Shown: positions 15,091 through 21,225 of the stretch, in pieces | How positions within the stretch are numbered: the stretch's first letter is position 1 | Layout of the letters: the number at the start of each line of letters is the position of its first letter | Source of the DNA: Eubacterium sp. UBA3782 | GTDB lineage: Bacteria > Bacillota > Clostridia > Lachnospirales > Lachnospiraceae | Reading direction: 5' to 3' | DNA: 21,225 nt | Assembly: GCA_002368795.1 (NCBI GenBank) | Contig: DFFG01000063.1 | Location: forward strand, 1-21,225 | Position numbers and translations under genes: made by a program | Notes under the pieces: generated by a model | The model's input: only the letters and a program-made list of their open reading frames with translations | Told to the model about the DNA's origin: nothing | The model's database searches: none

Positions 15091-15686
15091 TGGAATATTA
15101 CAGCACCCATATCGGGAAGCTGATCGAAGAGCTTGGACGGCTTCCCGGCATAGGTCCGAAATCCGCCCAGCGCCTCGCCTTTCACATCATATCGATGCCG
15201 GCAGACCAGGTAAAGCAGCTGGCAGATACGATCACGGCGGCAAAGACCAATGTACAGTATTGCCGGATCTGCGGCACGCTTACAGATGCAGAGGTTTGCC
15301 CGATCTGTGCCAATCCCGCCAGGGATCACAGGCAGATCATGGTGGTCGAAAATTCGAGGGATCTGGCAGCCTACGAAAAGACGCAGAAATATGAGGGCGT
15401 CTACCATGTGCTTCAGGGCGCCATCTCCCCGATGCTGGGAATAGGACCCGACGACATCCGGCTGAAGGAGCTGATGCAGCGGCTGCAGGGGGATGTCGAT
15501 GAGGTGATCATCGCTACAAATTCAAGCCTTGAAGGCGAGACGACAGCCATGTACATCAGCAAGCTAATCAAGCCTACAGGGATCCGGGTCACCCGCATCG
15601 CGAGCGGTGTTCCGGTAGGCGGCGATCTGGAATATATCGATGAAGTGACGCTGCTTCGTGCTCTTCAGGGAAGAACAGAACTATAG
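15090..15686 (+). CDS. recR: Recombination mediator protein RecR
   Basis: This encodes 198 aa, the normal length. It works with RecO (and RecF) to load RecA onto SSB-coated single-stranded DNA in gap repair. Domains in order: a helix-hairpin-helix (LGRLPGIGPKSAQRLAFHII, 16-35), the zinc finger C58, C61, C70, C73 (CRIC...CPIC), and a Toprim domain from about 81 (IMVVENSRDLAAYE, then EVIIATNSSLEGETTA). The C-terminus has the conserved RIASGVPVGGDLEYIDEVTLLRAL. Translation is coupled to ybaB by the TGATG overlap; GGAGG within the ybaB end (15074-15078) can serve as ribosome site. Confidence 0.97.
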   Translation: MEYYSTHIGKLIEELGRLPGIGPKSAQRLAFHIISMPADQVKQLADTITAAKTNVQYCRICGTLTDAEVCPICANPARDHRQIMVVENSRDLAAYEKTQKYEGVYHVLQGAISPMLGIGPDDIRLKELMQRLQGDVDEVIIATNSSLEGETTAMYISKLIKPTGIRVTRIASGVPVGGDLEYIDEVTLLRALQGRTEL

Positions 15687-15713
15687 AATTCAATTTACAT
15701 GCAGGAGGCTGAA

Positions 15714-16553
15714 ATGGAAAACTTAGAACTGCAGAAACATGCCAACGAGGTCCGGATCGGGATCATTAAGGCCGTGCATTCAGCAAAGGCCGGACATCCG
15801 GGCGGATCTCTCTCCGCAGCAGAGATCTTTACTTATCTATATTTTGAAGAAATGAACATCGATCCGGCAGATCCCAGGAAAGCTGACCGTGACCGGTTTG
15901 TACTGTCCAAGGGACACACCGCTCCCGGACTTTATTCCACTCTGGCAGAGAGAGGATACTTCCCGAAGGAGGATCTTCTGGGTCTGCGCCACACCGGACA
16001 CTATCTCCAGGGACATCCGGATATGAAGCATATCCCCGGCGTGGATATGTCCAGCGGATCTCTGGGTCAGGGCATTTCCGCAGCCTGCGGCATGGCCCTG
16101 TCTGCAAAGCTTTCCGGTGATAGCTACAGAGTCTACACCCTGCTGGGCGACGGTGAGATAGAGGAAGGCCAGGTCTGGGAGGCAGCGATGTTTGCCGGCG
16201 CCAAGAAGCTGGACAACCTGGTGGTCATCGTGGACAACAATAATCTGCAGATCGACGGACCGATCTCCGAGGTCAACAACCCCTACCCGATCGACAAGAA
16301 ATTTGATGCATTCAATTTCCATGTGATCAATGTGGCAGACGGCAATGATTTTGACCAGCTCCGCGCAGCCTTTGCAGAGGCACGCACGGTAAAGGGCATG
16401 CCCACAGCGATCATCTGCAAGACCCTGAAGGGCAAGGGCGTTTCCTATATGGAGAACAGCGTTGGCTGGCACGGCAAGGCCCCAAATGATGCAGAGTTTG
16501 CAGTAGCAATGGAAGATCTGAAGAAAGCAGGTGAAGCATTATGTCAGAAGTAA
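15714..16553 (+). CDS. Transketolase, N-terminal subunit
   Basis: This encodes 279 aa. The ATG at 15714 is chosen because AGGAGG (15703-15708) lies five bases upstream; the in-frame ATG at 15699 precedes and contains that site. It is the thiamine-diphosphate pyrophosphate-binding half of a split transketolase. Motifs: SAKAGHPGGSLS (23-34), SKGH (65-68), SSGSLGQG (113-120) and the ThDP/Mg motif GDGEIEEGQVWEA...DNNN (145-177). With the next gene it transfers two-carbon ketol units in the non-oxidative pentose phosphate pathway. It lies 27 bases after recR, so it could be read from the same transcript. The coding region overlaps that of the C-terminal subunit by 13 bases. Confidence 0.94.
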   Translation: MENLELQKHANEVRIGIIKAVHSAKAGHPGGSLSAAEIFTYLYFEEMNIDPADPRKADRDRFVLSKGHTAPGLYSTLAERGYFPKEDLLGLRHTGHYLQGHPDMKHIPGVDMSSGSLGQGISAACGMALSAKLSGDSYRVYTLLGDGEIEEGQVWEAAMFAGAKKLDNLVVIVDNNNLQIDGPISEVNNPYPIDKKFDAFNFHVINVADGNDFDQLRAAFAEARTVKGMPTAIICKTLKGKGVSYMENSVGWHGKAPNDAEFAVAMEDLKKAGEALCQK

Positions 16554-17497
16554 AAAAGGTTGCAACACGTGAAAGCTATGGCAACGCACTCGTTGAGCTG
16601 GGAAAAGAACATGAGGATGTGATCGTTCTGGATGCGGATCTGGCAAATGCGACCAAGACCGGCATCTTCCAGAAGGTTTTCCCCGAGAGACACATTGACT
16701 GCGGTATCGCAGAGGCAGATATGATGGGCATTGCTGCAGGTCTTGCGGCCACCGGCAAGGTTCCCTTTGCCAGCTCCTTTGCCATGTTCGCTGCCGGCCG
16801 TGCTTTCGAGCAGGTCCGCAACAGCATTGGCTATCCCCATCTGAACGTCAAGATCGGCGCGACACATGCCGGCATCTCTGTCGGTGAGGACGGCGCTTCC
16901 CATCAGTGCAACGAGGATATCGCGCTGATGCGGACCATCCCCGGCATGACGATTATCAATCCTTCGGATGATGTAGAGGCACGGGCAGCGGTACATGCTG
17001 CATATGAGATGGAGGGACCGGTCTATCTGCGTTTTGGCAGACTTGCCGTTCCGGTGATCAATGACCGTCCGGATTACCATTTCGAGGTCGGCAAGGGCAT
17101 CGTTCTTCGCGAAGGAAAGGACGTGACCATCATTGCCACCGGCCTGGAGGTCAATTCCGCACTTGAGGCGGCAAAGATGCTCGAAGCGGACAACATTTCC
17201 GCAAAGGTCATCAACATTCATACGATCAAGCCTCTGGACAAGGAGCTGATCATCAAGGCTGCACAGGAGACCGGCAAGGTCGTTACGGTAGAAGAGCATT
17301 CCGTGATCGGCGGTCTTGGCAGCGCGGTCTGTGAGACGCTCTGCGAGAGCTGCCCGGTCAGAGTTCTCAAGCTCGGCATGCAGGATGTCTTTGGTGAGTC
17401 AGGCCCGGCACTGGAGCTTCTGGCAAAATACAACCTGGACGGCGAGGGTGTTTACAAGAGCATCCGCAGCTGGCTCTTATCCGGAGCTGAGGCATAA
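16541..17497 (+). CDS. Transketolase, C-terminal subunit
   Basis: This encodes 318 aa. It provides the pyrimidine-binding domain and the C-terminal domain of the split enzyme. The motif GIAEADMMGIAAGLA (residues 55-69) holds the Glu (E58) that activates thiamine diphosphate. FASSFAMFAAGRAFEQVRN, GEDGASHQ and the C-terminal HTIKPLDKELI...TVEEHSVIGGLG are typical of the transketolase/DXS-type C-terminal part. Pairing with the upstream N-terminal subunit, and the lack of DXS-specific length, favour transketolase. The ATG lies inside the end of the partner gene (13-base overlap), with AGGTGAAG just upstream, so the two subunits are translationally coupled in equal amounts. Confidence 0.94.
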   Translation: MSEVKKVATRESYGNALVELGKEHEDVIVLDADLANATKTGIFQKVFPERHIDCGIAEADMMGIAAGLAATGKVPFASSFAMFAAGRAFEQVRNSIGYPHLNVKIGATHAGISVGEDGASHQCNEDIALMRTIPGMTIINPSDDVEARAAVHAAYEMEGPVYLRFGRLAVPVINDRPDYHFEVGKGIVLREGKDVTIIATGLEVNSALEAAKMLEADNISAKVINIHTIKPLDKELIIKAAQETGKVVTVEEHSVIGGLGSAVCETLCESCPVRVLKLGMQDVFGESGPALELLAKYNLDGEGVYKSIRSWLLSGAEA

Positions 17498-17537
17498 GCT
17501 TTTTTCCGGAACAGCAGACAGGGATAAAGACTGAATA

Positions 17538-17570
17538 GACTGCTGCGGCAGGTCCGCAGCAGTCTTTGTT
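17538..17570 (+). terminator. Rho-independent terminator after the transketolase pair
   Basis: GACTGCTGCGG (17538-17548) pairs perfectly with CCGCAGCAGTC (17554-17564), an 11-bp stem with the loop CAGGT. TTTGTT follows. It lies 40 bases after the stop codon. Confidence 0.9.
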
Positions 17571-17697
17571 CTCCCATTGAAAGAATTCTTTTGCTTTGGG
17601 AGAACTGCTTCCTTTTGTGCTTTCCGCCGGACAGACAGGCGTTAAGGGCACCGGAAGCGGAACAAAAATAGAATCACCGGAGAATACGGTACAGAAC

Positions 17698-19467
17698 ATG
17701 AGCCTGAAAGATTCTTTCTTAAAAAAACTGAATAAAACCAGTCCGGCAGAGGATGATTTCCTGGATGAGGATGACTTCCTGGACGAAGACGAGCTGGATG
17801 AGGGCTTTCTGGACGAAGATGATCCGGATGAGGGCGAGATAGAGGAAGATGCAGTCGGTCTGGCCGGGACATTGGATGAGGAAGAGGACGAGCAGGAGAG
17901 AATTGCCGGCGGGCAAAAGGGTGCATCACCTGCAGTAAAACCTTCCGCAAAAGTGCCGGATGAAGACGACGAGGATGATTTCTTCGACGAGGACGACGAT
18001 TGGGACGACGACTGGGACGACTATCTGCTGGATGATGACAGAGACCAGGAGGATGCGCCGGCAGACAAAGCCCACCCTGCAAAAGGGCAGGGGGAGACCG
18101 GCACAGCAGGACCAGAAGGCGCGGCAGAGCACGGCAGATCAGAGACTTCGGGAGACACCGATGACAGAGAGCCGGCGGACAAAAAAGGATCCGGCAGAGG
18201 CGGGATCCATTTTGACTGGGAGAGCCTGCGTTCTTCCATGGACGAGGATGAGGATACCGATGAGGATGCGGAAGACGGCCCGATCAGTGCGGGAGGCTTC
18301 CTGAAAAACTTCCGGAACATCTTCCGGGGCGAATCCATCGACGGGGAAAAGCAGCCGCTTTTCACGCCGCAGGTCCTGACCTATATCATCATCATAGCCG
18401 CTGTTTTGATCGGCATGGCCGGGATCATTCTGGGGACCCGTTACTGGAAGTTCCGCGGATATGCGGTCACCGAGACCCGTACAGCCGAGGATACCCGTTC
18501 CGCATCCTACTGCAATGCAGACGGAAAGATCCTGCGGTACAGCACGGACGGCGCGTCCCTCTACAAGAGAACGGGCGATGTTATCTGGGATATCAGCTAC
18601 ACCATGGGGGATCCCAACGTGTCGATCTGTGATGACAAGATCGCAATCTATGACCGCAGCGGAGCCAGCATTGTGGTCTGTGATGCAAAAGGTCTGGTGG
18701 GGACGGCCGCAACGAGCCTTCCCATTGCCAGGGCAAAGGTCTCCGGGCAGGGCAATGTGGCAGCGATCCTGCAGGATGCTTCCGGCACCTGGGTAAAATA
18801 TTACAAAGCCGGAGGAGACGAGATCGCGGAGATCAAGACGGCGATCGATGATCCCGGCTATCCGCTGGATCTGGCCATCTCCCGGAACGGGGAGACACTT
18901 TGCGTTTCCTATTTAAGTATTTCCGAGACGGGACAGCAGGCAGTGGTGGATATCTACAGCTTTGGCTCTGCCGGACAGAATGCCGTGGACAACCGGATCG
19001 GCCATTACACCTACGGGGATATCATCATCCCGGAGGTGGAATTCCTGGATGGTTCTGCTTTTGTGGCGTTCCGTGAGGACGGCTTTTCCGTGTACAGCGG
19101 AAGCCGGATGCCGTCGGAGGATGCCAATGTAAAGATCGATCAGGATATCCTGAGCGTATTCCACAACAATCGGCACATCGGCCTGATCGTCCGCGATGAG
19201 GAGCAGGGCGGATACCGGATGCTGGTCTATGACAGCAGCGGAAGCCAGGAGATGGACAAGCATTTTGATTTTGTCTATCAGGAGGTGGAGATCACCGGGG
19301 ATGAGGTCAGCCTGTACAACGGGCAGAACATCTGCCTGATCACTCTGGACGGCGTAGAGAAATTCAACGGCCAGTACAAGGGCAGCCGGCAGGATATTTT
19401 TGCCATGGGCAGTCACCGCTATATCGTGGTAAAGGAGACCAGCCTGGAGCTGATCCGCCTGCGGTAA
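17698..19467 (+). CDS. Membrane-anchored DUF5711-like protein with acidic cytoplasmic tail and beta-propeller-like exterior
   Basis: This encodes 589 aa from the ATG at 17698 (MSLKDSFLKKLNK). A TTG at 17596 would add 34 residues without recognisable features; neither has an ideal ribosome site (GGAG at 17679-17682 is 15 bases from the ATG). Residues 16 to about 228 are low-complexity and extremely acidic, with repeated DFLDEDD/DEDDWDDDWDDY patches and no hydrophobic segments. One membrane helix follows (229-250, YIIIIAAVLIGMAGIILGTRYW). The remaining about 340 residues have repeating beta-blade-like segments (for example GKILRYSTDGASLYKR, DKIAIYDRSGASIVVCDAKG, VSLYNGQNICLITLDG), consistent with a propeller. 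This architecture matches what I recall of DUF5711 proteins of Lachnospiraceae; the role is unknown. There is no signal peptide, so the acidic part is predicted cytoplasmic and the propeller outside. Confidence 0.8.
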   Translation: MSLKDSFLKKLNKTSPAEDDFLDEDDFLDEDELDEGFLDEDDPDEGEIEEDAVGLAGTLDEEEDEQERIAGGQKGASPAVKPSAKVPDEDDEDDFFDEDDDWDDDWDDYLLDDDRDQEDAPADKAHPAKGQGETGTAGPEGAAEHGRSETSGDTDDREPADKKGSGRGGIHFDWESLRSSMDEDEDTDEDAEDGPISAGGFLKNFRNIFRGESIDGEKQPLFTPQVLTYIIIIAAVLIGMAGIILGTRYWKFRGYAVTETRTAEDTRSASYCNADGKILRYSTDGASLYKRTGDVIWDISYTMGDPNVSICDDKIAIYDRSGASIVVCDAKGLVGTAATSLPIARAKVSGQGNVAAILQDASGTWVKYYKAGGDEIAEIKTAIDDPGYPLDLAISRNGETLCVSYLSISETGQQAVVDIYSFGSAGQNAVDNRIGHYTYGDIIIPEVEFLDGSAFVAFREDGFSVYSGSRMPSEDANVKIDQDILSVFHNNRHIGLIVRDEEQGGYRMLVYDSSGSQEMDKHFDFVYQEVEITGDEVSLYNGQNICLITLDGVEKFNGQYKGSRQDIFAMGSHRYIVVKETSLELIRLR

Positions 19468-19491
19468 GGGCTGAAAAATAAGGTTTTGCAA

Positions 19492-19516
19492 AATGCATAT
19501 CCGCCAGATATGCATT
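19492..19516 (+). terminator. Hairpin after the DUF5711-like gene, likely terminator
   Basis: AATGCATATC (19492-19501) pairs perfectly with GATATGCATT (19507-19516) around CGCCA. Flanking GCAA and TTGC can extend it past a CC bulge. GTTTT follows at 19523-19527. The -35 box of the tig promoter begins three bases after the stem, so the two signals are packed together. Confidence 0.6.
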
Positions 19517-19518
19517 CC

Positions 19519-19547
19519 TTGCGTTTTAAAAACGTTTATGCTATACT
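19519..19547 (+). promoter_or_regulatory. Promoter of tig-clpP with extended -10
   Basis: TTGCGT (19519-19524) and TATACT (19542-19547) have a 17-base spacer, and TGC immediately before the -10 makes it an extended -10. The start would be near 19554, leaving a leader of about 140 bases. That leader can form an imperfect hairpin (GCTGAGCAG with CTGCGCAGC) and a small ATTCG/CGAAT one (19644-19658). I see no CIRCE or CtsR-like operator repeats. Confidence 0.7.
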
Positions 19548-19692
19548 AGGCAAATGGCTGAGCAGAGGAGCTTTTTTGGGCTGCGCAGCAAAGGCGGAAC
19601 CGTATGACAGACAGAGGAAAAACGACCATTTCCCGGGATCCGCATTCGAATAACGAATCATCAAGGTGTATATATAAGGAGGAATTGACAAG

Positions 19693-21003
19693 ATGAGTGT
19701 CAGCGTAGAGAACCTGGAAAACAGCATGGCAAAGCTTACCATCAATGTTTCCGCAGATGAATTTGAGAAAGCCCTTCAGGCTGCATACCTGAGACAGAAG
19801 AAGAACATCAGTGTTCCCGGCTTCCGTAAGGGCAAGGTTCCGAGACAGATGGTAGAGAAGATGTATGGTGCCGGCGTATTCTACGAGGACGCTGCCAATG
19901 CGATCATTCCGAATGCCTATGAGGAGGCTGCCACCGAGAGCGGCCTGGATATCGTATCTGCTCCGGAGATCGACGTTGTCCAGATCGAGAAGGGCAAAGA
20001 GTTTATCTTTACTGCTTCCGTAGCTGTAAAGCCTGAGGTCGAGCTGGGCCAGTACAAGGGCGTAGAGGTTCCGAAGACCGATGTCTCCGTATCCGACGAG
20101 GAAGTCGAGGAGGAGATCAAAAAAGAGCAGAACAAGAACAGCCGTGAGGTAACCGTTGAGGATCGTCCGGCCGAGATGGGTGATACTGTCACCATCGATT
20201 ACGCTGGCGCGATCGACGGCGTTGCTTTTGACGGCGGCACCGCAAACGATCATGATCTGAAGCTTGGCTCCGGCTCCTTTATTCCGGGCTTCGAGGAGCA
20301 GCTGGTCGGCGTGAACGCAGGGGAGACCAGACTGGTCAATGTTACCTTCCCGGAGGAGTATCATGCTGAGGATCTGAAGGGTAAGGCTGCTGTCTTTACC
20401 TGCACGGTAAAGAAGATCACCGCTACCGAGCTTCCGGAGCTGAACGATGAGTTTGCTCAGGATGTATCCGAGTTTGATACCATGGACGAGTACAGAGCTG
20501 ATGTCAGAAAGCAGCTCGAGGTCCGCAAGGAGAACGAGGCAAAGCAGGCCCGCCGTGACAATGGCGTGTCCAAGGCTGCCCAGAATGCAACGATCAACAT
20601 CCCGGCTCCGATGCTGGATACCCGCGCAGCCGAGATGGTCAACAACTTTGCCCGCAGGCTGGAGAGCCAGGGCATGAGCATGGATCAGTATATGAAGTAT
20701 ACCGGCTCCGATATGGCTGGCATGCGCGAGCAGGTAAAGCCGCAGGCTGAGATCCAGATCCGCAACGAGCTTGTTCTGGAGAAGGTTGCCCAGGTGGAAG
20801 GCCTGGAGGTCACAGAGGAGGATGTCGAGAACGAGATCGCCGCTATGGCCAAGAGCTACAACATGGACGTCGAGCAGGTGAAGCAGTTCATCGGCGACGC
20901 CGAGAAGGAGACCATCAGGAGAGACCTGCTGGTACAGAAGGCCGCTGACTTTATCGGCGAGAACGCAGTTGAGGTCGAGGAAGCGGAGAAAGTAGAGGAA
21001 TAA
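19693..21003 (+). CDS. tig: Trigger factor, ribosome-associated chaperone and peptidyl-prolyl isomerase
   Basis: This encodes 436 aa, a normal length, with AAGGAGG at 19676-19682. It binds the ribosome exit site and protects nascent chains. The ribosome-binding signature is VPGFRKGKVPRQ (41-52). The FKBP-type isomerase domain spans about 161-243 (GDTVTIDYAGAIDGVAFDGG, then GSGSFIPGFEEQLVG). The C-terminal helical chaperone arms follow, with a very acidic end (VEVEEAEKVEE). Codon use is strongly biased, as expected for a highly expressed gene. clpP begins two bases after its stop codon, the common tig-clpP-clpX order, linking folding and degradation. Confidence 0.97.
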   Translation: MSVSVENLENSMAKLTINVSADEFEKALQAAYLRQKKNISVPGFRKGKVPRQMVEKMYGAGVFYEDAANAIIPNAYEEAATESGLDIVSAPEIDVVQIEKGKEFIFTASVAVKPEVELGQYKGVEVPKTDVSVSDEEVEEEIKKEQNKNSREVTVEDRPAEMGDTVTIDYAGAIDGVAFDGGTANDHDLKLGSGSFIPGFEEQLVGVNAGETRLVNVTFPEEYHAEDLKGKAAVFTCTVKKITATELPELNDEFAQDVSEFDTMDEYRADVRKQLEVRKENEAKQARRDNGVSKAAQNATINIPAPMLDTRAAEMVNNFARRLESQGMSMDQYMKYTGSDMAGMREQVKPQAEIQIRNELVLEKVAQVEGLEVTEEDVENEIAAMAKSYNMDVEQVKQFIGDAEKETIRRDLLVQKAADFIGENAVEVEEAEKVEE

Positions 21004-21004
21004 A

Positions 21005-21225
21005 ATGCCTTTAGTTCCATATGTCATTGAGCAGACCGGGCATGGTGAGAGAAGCTATGATATCTATTCCCGTCTGCTGAAGGACCGCATCATCTTTTTG
21101 GGTGAGGAGGTCACAGACGTTTCAGCAAATCTGATCGTTGCCCAGATGCTTTTCCTGGAGTCCGAGGATCCCTCCAAGGATATTCATCTCTACATCAACA
21201 GCCCGGGAGGCTCTGTCACTGCCGG
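21005..21225 (+). CDS. clpP: ATP-dependent Clp protease proteolytic subunit, 5' part (cut by window end)
   Basis: The first 73 codons are visible, starting MPLVPYVIEQTGHGERSYDI; the gene runs off the window. ClpP is the barrel-forming serine protease that degrades proteins unfolded by ClpX/ClpC. Residues 16-61 (ERSYDIYSRLLKDRIIFLGEEV and LIVAQMLFLESEDPSKDI) and YINSPGGSVTA (63-73) are diagnostic. The catalytic Ser, His and Asp lie beyond the cut. AGAGGA near the end of tig (20992-20997) is the likely ribosome site, so translation is coupled to tig. Confidence 0.96.
   Translation, partial: MPLVPYVIEQTGHGERSYDIYSRLLKDRIIFLGEEVTDVSANLIVAQMLFLESEDPSKDIHLYINSPGGSVTA

Noticed and set aside
19546..21027. 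493-codon minus-strand frame opposite trigger factor and the clpP start
   Set aside because: It spans two confident genes and a promoter on the other strand, with Leu/Asp/Val-rich composition typical of antisense shadows of biased codons.
1..21225. CRISPR array, insertion sequence, prophage or toxin-antitoxin module
   Set aside because: No regularly spaced short repeats, transposase or integrase motifs or two-gene toxin arrangements were seen on either strand.

Overview
The window reads as a stretch of a Lachnospiraceae-type (Clostridia, Firmicutes) chromosome. The basis is the set of families present: a large Gram-positive SRP RNA, dnaX-YbaB-recR, tig-clpP, a split transketolase, a DUF5711-like protein and a DUF6472-like small cysteine protein. 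Genes also carry strong AGGAGG-type ribosome binding sites. I can place it at family level only. Most of it is ordinary housekeeping sequence. The accessory-looking part is roughly the first 8 kb.

Layout. Positions 1-92 hold the 3' part of tRNA-Asn(GUU) and its terminator. A very large secreted protein follows (282-6983, 2,233 aa): signal peptide, acidic stretch, a tandem duplication of a 436-residue unit, CxxC mini-repeats and two C-terminal fibronectin type III modules. Next comes a solitary gene with its own near-consensus promoter, encoding an XRE-type helix-turn-helix fused to a Uma2-like PD-(D/E)XK nuclease domain (7198-7986). Two minus-strand genes, a 61-aa four-cysteine protein and an ECF transporter S-component-like membrane protein (8035-8811), converge on it across a shared hairpin.

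From 8888 the genes run mainly on the plus strand: a PflX-like radical SAM protein overlapping proC, then a DJ-1/PfpI protein. The space between the DJ-1 gene and pfkA is not empty. It holds a complete large-type SRP RNA on the minus strand (about 11413-11680) with a near-perfect promoter, divergent from pfkA and ending against a bidirectional terminator shared with the DJ-1 gene. pfkA is followed by dnaX, ybaB and recR (replication and recombination), then the two transketolase subunits. After a strong terminator come a DUF5711-like membrane-anchored protein, then tig (trigger factor) and the first 73 codons of clpP, cut by the window end.

How they fit together. Three blocks deal with protein biogenesis or quality control: SRP RNA (membrane targeting), trigger factor (nascent-chain folding) and ClpP (proteolysis). 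pfkA and split transketolase supply glycolysis and the non-oxidative pentose phosphate pathway. dnaX-ybaB-recR is the classic Firmicutes replication/recombination cluster, and SRP RNA lies near it in other Firmicutes too. I found no CRISPR array, integrase, insertion sequence or phage genes. The candidates for less-described biology are the giant duplicated surface protein and its leader, the XRE-Uma2 fusion, and the DUF6472/ECF minus-strand pair. I did not find a clear multi-gene novel system.
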